From positions 14,824,743-14,888,742 of the forward strand of contig NW_022098001.1 in the NCBI RefSeq assembly GCF_002288925.2: a stretch of DNA of 64,000 nucleotides, read 5' to 3'. This document shows, one piece after another, positions 58,585 to 64,000 of the stretch; the first letter of the stretch is position 1, and each line of letters begins with the position of its first letter. Source of the DNA: Delphinapterus leucas. Taxonomy: Eukaryota; Chordata; Mammalia; Artiodactyla; Monodontidae. Both the position numbers and the translations under genes were made by a program. Under the pieces are notes generated by a model. That model was not told where the DNA came from and did no database searches. It saw nothing but the letters and a program-made list of their open reading frames with translations.

Positions 58585-59235
58585 TATGTAAATGGTTAAA
58601 TATGTGAGGCTCGGAATCAGAAAAATGTAGTTTCACGTTCTTACTTGTTAGGTGTAGTGGGTTGAATTGTGCTCCCCCAAAATCCATGTCTACCTAAAAA
58701 TGTGACCTTATTTGGAAATAGAGTCTTTGTAGAGGTGTACTTAGTTAAGGATCTTGAGATGAAATCATTCTGGATTTGTGGTGGGCCCTAAATCCAATGA
58801 GTGATGCCTTTATAAGAGAAAAGAGAGGGAGACAGATTTGGACACAGAAGAGACACGTAGGGATGAAGGCCACATGAAGATGAAAGCAGGGATTGGAGTG
58901 ATGCAATTGCAAGCAAGCAACACCAAGGAATGTCTGGCACAACCAGAAGCTGCAGAGGGAAGGAAGGATTCTCCCCTAAAGCATTCTGAGGAATTATGGC
59001 TCTGCTGACATCATGATTTTAGATTTTTAGCCTCCAGAACTGCAAGAGAATACATTTCTGTTGTTTTAAGCCACCAAGTTTATGGTAACATCAGTAACCC
59101 TAGGAAATGAAATACACTGGGTTATTTAGGGCAACTTAGCCTCTATAAGCCTCAATTTCTTCATCTGAAAAACAAGGATAATACCCATCTCAAAGGATTA
59201 TCACGAGGATTAAATGTAAAGCACGAGAGTGACTA
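58585..59235 (+). repeat. MIR SINE split by a MaLR LTR
   Basis: 58585-58652 (gtgaggctcggaatcagaaa) and 59117-59235 (ggcaacttagcctctataag, cttcatctgaaaaacaagga, aaggattatcacgaggatta) form one forward MIR with the LTR between them. Confidence 0.8.
58653..59116 (+). mobile_element. MaLR (MLT1-type) solo LTR
   Basis: Begins TGTAGTGGGTTGAATTGTGC and ends GAAATGAAATACA (TG...CA borders). Internal landmarks: gaccttatttggaaatagag, ccctaaatccaatgagtgat, gattggagtgatgcaattgc, ctccagaactgcaagagaat, taagccaccaagtttatggt. Inserted into a MIR; the flanks ttagg/ctggg match at 3 of 5. No internal ERV sequence, so a solo LTR. Confidence 0.85.
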
Positions 59236-59936
59236 ACCAGGAAGATAAGAGGGGAGCAGTCATAGACTACGTCAATTTTTCAGGCTGAGAAGTTTGGACT
59301 TGGTTCAGAAGGCAATGTAGTTTTTGAATATTGCCAAATAGGGTGTGACAGATGAGTGGCGCCGCTTCAGTACGTGCCCCAGGAGAGCTGACCTGGCAGG
59401 AACCGAGAGGCACAAGACCATCCCCTCTCCGCAAGGAGACCGTGAGGAAGCCTCAGGAACACCTGGCCTAGCGTACCGAGTACTGTGACCTGGGCAGAGG
59501 GAAGGAAGCCGTCCAGCGGGAGAAGCATCGATGTGTCCCTTGGATTTATGAGTACACATATCTGGCAGGGTTCAAAGTTTTGTACAAGGAGTGCTCCCAG
59601 CGCAGTCAGGCCTGATACCTAAATAGCCAGGCAGCAATGCAAATGAGAGAGAGAGAAAGATAGCAGAACGGGGCGGGCCCAGGTGTCACAGGTGTCAGCT
59701 GAGGCCCTGGGTTACAAGATTATACCGGAGTAAGGGGGAGGATTCCGACTTTGTGACTGCCTAGGAAAGAGCCACAGTACGAGAGACCCGAGACCATCAG
59801 TAATGGTCCAGTTTAACTCCTGAAGCTCTGAGGAAGTAAATATTATACACCTGCTTGCCCTGTCATGTGACTAGGGAAAAGGATGGAAACTAAGGGCTTG
59901 AGGAGTGCTGTTGCACACACACGTGACTCTGCATGA
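59236..59936. other. Intergenic; possible L2 traces
   Basis: 59270-59330 resembles antisense L2 body (ctgagaagtttggacttggt). The rest is unassigned. No gene. Confidence 0.4.
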
Positions 59937-59999
59937 GTGTGCGTGTGTGTGCGTGTATGTGTGCTGGTGCATAAGTGTATGTGTGTATGTGTGTGTGTT
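59937..59999. repeat. Degenerate (GT)n microsatellite
   Basis: GT units with GC and TA interruptions. Confidence 0.9.
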
Positions 60000-60067
60000 G
60001 AGGGGCAGAGGTGGAAAGGAGAGGACTCACAGCTAAGAGAGTAGAGCACTGCAAGTAGAATAACTTC

Positions 60068-60300
60068 AAAAGTCAACTAGAGGGCTTCCCCGGTGGCGCA
60101 GTGGTTGAGAGTCCGCCTGCCGATGCAGGGGACACGGGTTCGTGCCCCGATCCAGGAGGATCCCACATGCCGCGGAGCGGCTGGGCCCGTGAGCCATGGC
60201 CACTGAGCCTGCGCATCCGGAGCCTGTGCTCCGCAATGGGAGAGGCCACAACAGTGAGAGGCCCGTGTACCGCAAAAAAAAACACAAAAAGTCAACTAGA
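60068..60300 (+). mobile_element. CHR-type SINE, short form, with target duplications
   Basis: Body 60082-60286: head gggcttccccggtggcgcag, B box GGTTCGTGCCC, A-rich tail. AAAAGTCAACTAGA flanks both ends (60068-60081 and 60287-60300), a perfect 14-base duplication. Confidence 0.95.
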
Positions 60301-61010
60301 CTCTCATCTTGCTCCACTTTCCAGTGTTTCCCAAAATGCTGCTGTCAGTGGTCTTACTTACTTCAGCATCTATCAAGGAAACTGAGTATTTATGAGGTGT
60401 GTGCCCTTTCAGAAACTCAAGATGATTTGTAACAAGTTAGCTGAGATTGTGGTCAAATAAGTGGAGACAAAAGTGAACCTGCATCTTTTGTGGTGCTGGT
60501 GTTTTTAACCACTTGCTCCGAAGTAGGGAAGCGACCTCTTCCTGTCAGGCTTTCGGAAACATGGAAATTCAGGCGGCCTGAGATGTACTCGATCTAGCAT
60601 CACCCAGAGGCCTCACGGTCGTTGTTTGACCTGCAGAAATCTGGCTGCCTTGTGGGTAATTTGAAACAGTTTTGAAGGGCACTTTCTTGTAGGGTATTTG
60701 TAATTTTAGCTACATACACATATACATATACATACCCTCCTACCTATATATGCATGTATATGTACACACACGCACACATTTACAGCAACCTCATTTGAAG
60801 AGAAACCATAATTGTAATACCGATGGCAGATGTTTTAAAATAAATATCTGATGAGGGAACTATAACCCTCACGTGAATATTGGCAAAAGGTACCTTATCA
60901 GGACTACCACAGACACAAAGACACAAAGCATGTTGTGAATATCAGAGAATGGGCAAGGCAAAGAGCTGTGAGGCCTGCAATTCGATAGTCGGTTAGCTTT
61001 TATTTGATTA
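60301..61010. other. Intergenic, no gene seen
   Basis: Contains a CA/TA-rich microsatellite at 60711-60777. Otherwise nothing recognised. Confidence 0.4.
60711..60777. repeat. (TACA)/(CA) low-complexity repeat
   Basis: Alternating ACATA and CACA units with interruptions. Confidence 0.85.
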
Positions 61011-61340
61011 AAAAACACAGTCAGGGGCTTCCCTGGTGGCGCAGTGGTTGAGAATCTGCCTGCCAATGCAAGGAACACGGGTTCGGGCCCCAGTCTGGGA
61101 GGATCCCACATGCCGCGGAGCAACTGGGCCCGTGAGCCACAACTACTGAGCCTGCGCGTCTGGAGCTGGTGCTCCGCCACAAGAGAGGCTGTGACAGTGA
61201 GAGGCCCGTGCGCGGCGATGAAGAGTGGCCCCCGTTTGCCACAACTAGAGAAAGCCCTCGCACAGAAATGAAGACCCAACACAGCCAAAAATAAATAAAT
61301 AATTAATTAAAAAACAAAAAACAAACAAAAACACAGTCAG
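61011..61340 (+). mobile_element. CHR-type SINE with short-form head and long-form tail
   Basis: Body 61025-61326. The first 200 bp match the short form (gcttccctggtggcgcagtg to acagtgagaggcccgtg). Next come the CHR-2-like units (gccacaactagagaaagccc, gaagacccaacacagccaaa) and an AAAT/A-rich tail. AAAAACACAGTCAG flanks both ends (61011-61024 and 61327-61340), so it inserted as one unit. Confidence 0.9.
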
Positions 61341-61840
61341 ATATACTTGAAAGCAGTACTTTCTTTTTTTTTTGTAAGCATCAGGTTGGACAAGGCAATG
61401 AGGTAGAAGTGAAAATCCTATTAAAAAAAAATCCAAAGGAAATTGCCTGTCATACATCTGTTTGATTGTAAGATGGAGCTGGTGGCTGGCCATAGTGTGT
61501 TACAATATTTGGAAACAGCACTGTGAGGAACTTGGATTATTTGGGGAATGATTGGGCAAAAGGAATTCTGAGCTGAGGTGGAAAAAATAAGTGAAAACAG
61601 GACCTTCAGAGGTCTTTCAGACAAGACCTGCCACACTGTGAATGTACCACCTGGGGAAGCAGGCCGGCAGCTGGGTGGTTGTCCCACGTGCACCTTCACC
61701 CAGCATTGCAGGATGGCACTTTTCAACTGTCCTGCATGCATCACCGGAGACATGGCCAAGAAGATGTCATCCATAAGGATGGTGGTAGCTAATTGTTATG
61801 ACTTTGCTGACTTAACATTTGTTAATGCAGCACACAGTGC
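61341..61840. other. Intergenic, no gene seen
   Basis: No gene or repeat recognised. The open frame at 61578-61850 is unsupported. Confidence 0.4.
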
Positions 61841-62355
61841 TGGATGGTGAACCCCAGTCAACAACAGACCGCAAGACGAAGCGAAATAGAGAAGTTTATT
61901 ACTCACAGGTCCTGGAGGAAGCGCAGCGTGCCTTGAGGGGCCACACAGGGAGGTCCAGGCAGGGTGCAGACAGAGTGGCTGGACCTGCCTTTATTAAGAT
62001 TCCAGGATGGAGGGCTCTGGGGTTCTTGGGGCAAGGCTGGATGGGTCAATTCAAACAAAAGAGCGGGAGTTTTGGTAAGCTCCACGGCAGTCTTATCTAA
62101 TGGGTGCAGGGAGACTGTGCTCACAGGGCTACTGGGAAAGCCACATCAGGGACTTGCATTTGCTTATGACTCTGTGGGCTATCTAGGGCATGCACTTGCA
62201 TGAGGGGGTCGTGCCAGTTTAAGGCCTCCCACAGGTCACTTGGCCAAATAAAATGGATGCAGAGGCAGCAATACCCCGGAGCAGAGTAGCTTAGCCAAAC
62301 TCTGGACACAGATGTTTACTGAGCTCTCTTCGTCCCACAGCAGTACACGCAGACA
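61841..62355 (-). mobile_element. Probable solo retroviral LTR (endogenous, unclassified)
   Basis: Read on the reverse strand the stretch has LTR character: it could start TGTCTGCGTG (62355), has two AATAAA signals (complements at 61990-61995 and 61895-61900), and the second is followed by a U5-like tail to about 61841. No primer-binding site after the 3' border and no polypurine tract before the 5' border are seen, so a solo LTR is likeliest. No coding sequence. Borders and family are uncertain. Confidence 0.5.
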
Positions 62356-62419
62356 TTTTGCCTCCAAAAGATGACTCCAGGTTAGAGGTTGAGATGGCCT
62401 AGGATGGCAGAGGGCCTCC

Positions 62420-62535
62420 TTTTTGCACAGAGAGAAAATGAGACCCCGATAAGTGCGATTTTCTCAGTGACCCAGTTGGGCCAGCACTCAGGGTTCCTGA
62501 TCCCAGTGCAATGCTCTTTCCACAAGAGTAACTGT
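62420..62535 (-). repeat. MIR SINE fragment
   Basis: Antisense MIR: gagaaaatgagaccccgata, ctcagtgacccagttgggcc, cagtgcaatgctctttccac. Confidence 0.7.
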
Positions 62536-62544
62536 CCTGCCACC

Positions 62545-62725
62545 TTAGTTGAAAGACTTAGATACAGGTCCTGGCTTTGCTAAGTATTAGGGAGCCTCAA
62601 AATCCTCATACGTAAAATAAGAAAAATGATACCAACCTCAGTGTTTTTAAGATGACGGAATGAGATAAGTAAAAGTGCTTTGCAATCTCTAAAAGGTCTT
62701 AAAATCTCTACAACGTTATTAAAGT
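62545..62725 (+). repeat. MIR SINE fragment
   Basis: Forward MIR: gatacaggtcctggctttgc, gataccaacctcagtgtttt. It lies head to head with the antisense MIR to its left. Confidence 0.7.
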
Positions 62726-63354
62726 GCTTTGCACGTATGAGGTGGCCTTAGGGCTTGTTTGCCCATCAATGGCTTCAACAGTGTTTGAGGGAAAATCACT
62801 GTTGTCAGTCTGACTGGCACGTGGAGAAGATCTTCCAGAGTAGGTGGGTCTCTCGGTGCCCACCCACAGCGGATTGCCCACCCCCGGTGTAGACACTCAC
62901 CTACTTTGCTGACATATTGGACTGGCCTTGATCACTGTCCCTTGGAATGTCTAAAGCCAGTTAAAAAACATTAGCAGTTGGGGAAATGCCAATGCTATCT
63001 CTTCTGGCAGCAAAAGGAGAGAACTTGTAATTTGATTTTCTTTATTGTGTCTTTGAGAGTCTCTGTACAGACTGGGAAATGAGAAATGCTATTTTAGGTG
63101 TGGAAGATGAGGACGATTGACTCGTAAAAACAATCAGATTGATGGTGACCTTGTCCATTTACCCGCTTTTAGGTGGAACAGTGTTCCACCCAACAGATAA
63201 CTGAGACCCTAGGGTTTCATAGGTGCTTCGGGTTCTAACTGTGAGTATAGGAAAGAAGACAGAAGTGGACACATGGAATCCACCCCCTTTATGAGAAGGA
63301 AGATGCAGACTGTGCAGCCGTGTGAGAGGGTGGCTGAAAAGATGAGATGAACCG
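62726..63354. other. Intergenic, no gene seen
   Basis: No gene or repeat recognised. GGTGGAACAGTGTTCCACC at 63172-63190 is a near-perfect palindrome. Confidence 0.4.
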
Positions 63355-63595
63355 AGAGGAAGCTGGGTTCTGAGTCCATCTGCCTGGGTTTGAATCCTGG
63401 CTCCACCTGTTCCCAGCTCAGTAACTTGGGCAAGTAACAATCTTTCTCAGGCTCAGTTTTGTCATCTGAAGGAAGAAATTGAGCAAATGAATTGAGATTA
63501 TCTACTTCTCAGGTTTTTGCAGGGAATAGTGGGAAAGTGCATAAAAAGTGCAGCTCCTGACACATGATGAAAGCTTTTAGTGATGTTTAATTATT
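63355..63595 (+). repeat. MIR SINE
   Basis: Forward MIR: gggtttgaatcctggctcca, aacttgggcaagtaacaatc, agctcctgacacatgatgaa. Confidence 0.85.
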
Positions 63596-64000
63596 TTGTT
63601 TATTCAAACAAAAACCAAGAGCCTTCAGAGACTAGTCTTAGGAGGGAAGTCTGGAAGTAGGGAGGGGCTGTCTAACAAGAGACTGTCCTACTCTGTTATT
63701 GTAAATTCTCATTTTCCCATTGGGCATTCAATACAATTCTGATGGGTAACCCAGCCTGAATGCCCTGCCCAAAAGGTGGACCAAACTCTCTGCCAAAAGA
63801 GTTCCCCATAGCAGCTGAGAACAGGCTAAAAATTTCAAAAAGCCTTTAGTAAGTTCTGAGGTTGCTAAGTAGCCTGTGTTCTGCACGTAAACAGAGGCGG
63901 AGGGAATTAGCTCGCAGTCCCTGAGGATGTATGTGGGGGGCATATTGTCTCAGCCCTCTTGCCTGGATTTCTTGTTTCCAAGCTTCCAATTCTCCAAAAG
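63596..64000. other. Intergenic, nothing recognised
   Basis: No coding exon or repeat seen up to the window end. Confidence 0.4.

Noticed and set aside
55906..64000. Search for CDH17 exons (downstream neighbour of GEM in human)
   Set aside because: No cadherin-like motifs (such as DRE, DxNDN or LDRE-type patterns) are visible. The neighbour probably lies beyond the window.

Overview
The window is mammalian nuclear DNA, most likely from a whale or dolphin. The main evidence is a set of copies of one tRNA-derived SINE with the CHR-type head (consensus start GGGCTTCCCTGGTGGCGCAG, pol III A and B boxes, then an A-rich tail). This SINE type belongs to Cetacea, hippos and ruminants, and the short form of about 205 bp that dominates here is typical of cetaceans. 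Host-lineage L1 copies, ancient MIR/L2 debris, MaLR LTRs and Tigger-like DNA elements fit the same picture. Species is not resolvable from sequence alone.

Only one protein-coding gene is supported: GEM, the RGK-family small GTPase, on the + strand from about 43,617 to about 55,900. It has a GC-rich promoter (EGR-like site, full palindromic CRE, TATA box), a non-coding first exon, four coding exons (45137-45467, 51702-51778, 52562-52766, 54520-54797) with GT/AG junctions, and a 3' UTR of about 1.1 kb with an AU-rich element and clustered AATAAA signals. The joined exons give 296 codons with no frameshift, the same length as human GEM.

Layout: 1-383, L1 3' end; 1196-6140, an L1 in reverse orientation with a long CpG-rich 5' UTR, a broken ORF1 and an ORF2 interrupted by a 400-base assembly gap; 6200-22500, intergenic DNA with L1, SINE, MIR and microsatellite pieces; 22530-26002, an old L1 in forward orientation; 28643-30180, a 5'-truncated L1; 32060-33801, a MaLR LTR with internal sequence, a Tigger-like element and a SINE; 33802-43500, mostly unique DNA with MIR/L2 fragments upstream of GEM; 43500-55905, GEM; 55906-64000, downstream intergenic DNA with nested MIR/MLT1, three CHR-type SINEs and a probable solo retroviral LTR. 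In human, GEM lies between RAD54B/FSBP (5' side) and CDH17 (3' side); I recognise no exon of either neighbour here.

I found no novel multi-gene system. The points most worth checking are the compact CRE/EGR/TATA promoter, a Ser-to-Thr change at the Rho-kinase site of GEM, a SINE insertion whose target duplications lie 62 bp apart from its 5' end, a probable solo LTR near 62 kb, and two places that look like assembly or sequencing artefacts.
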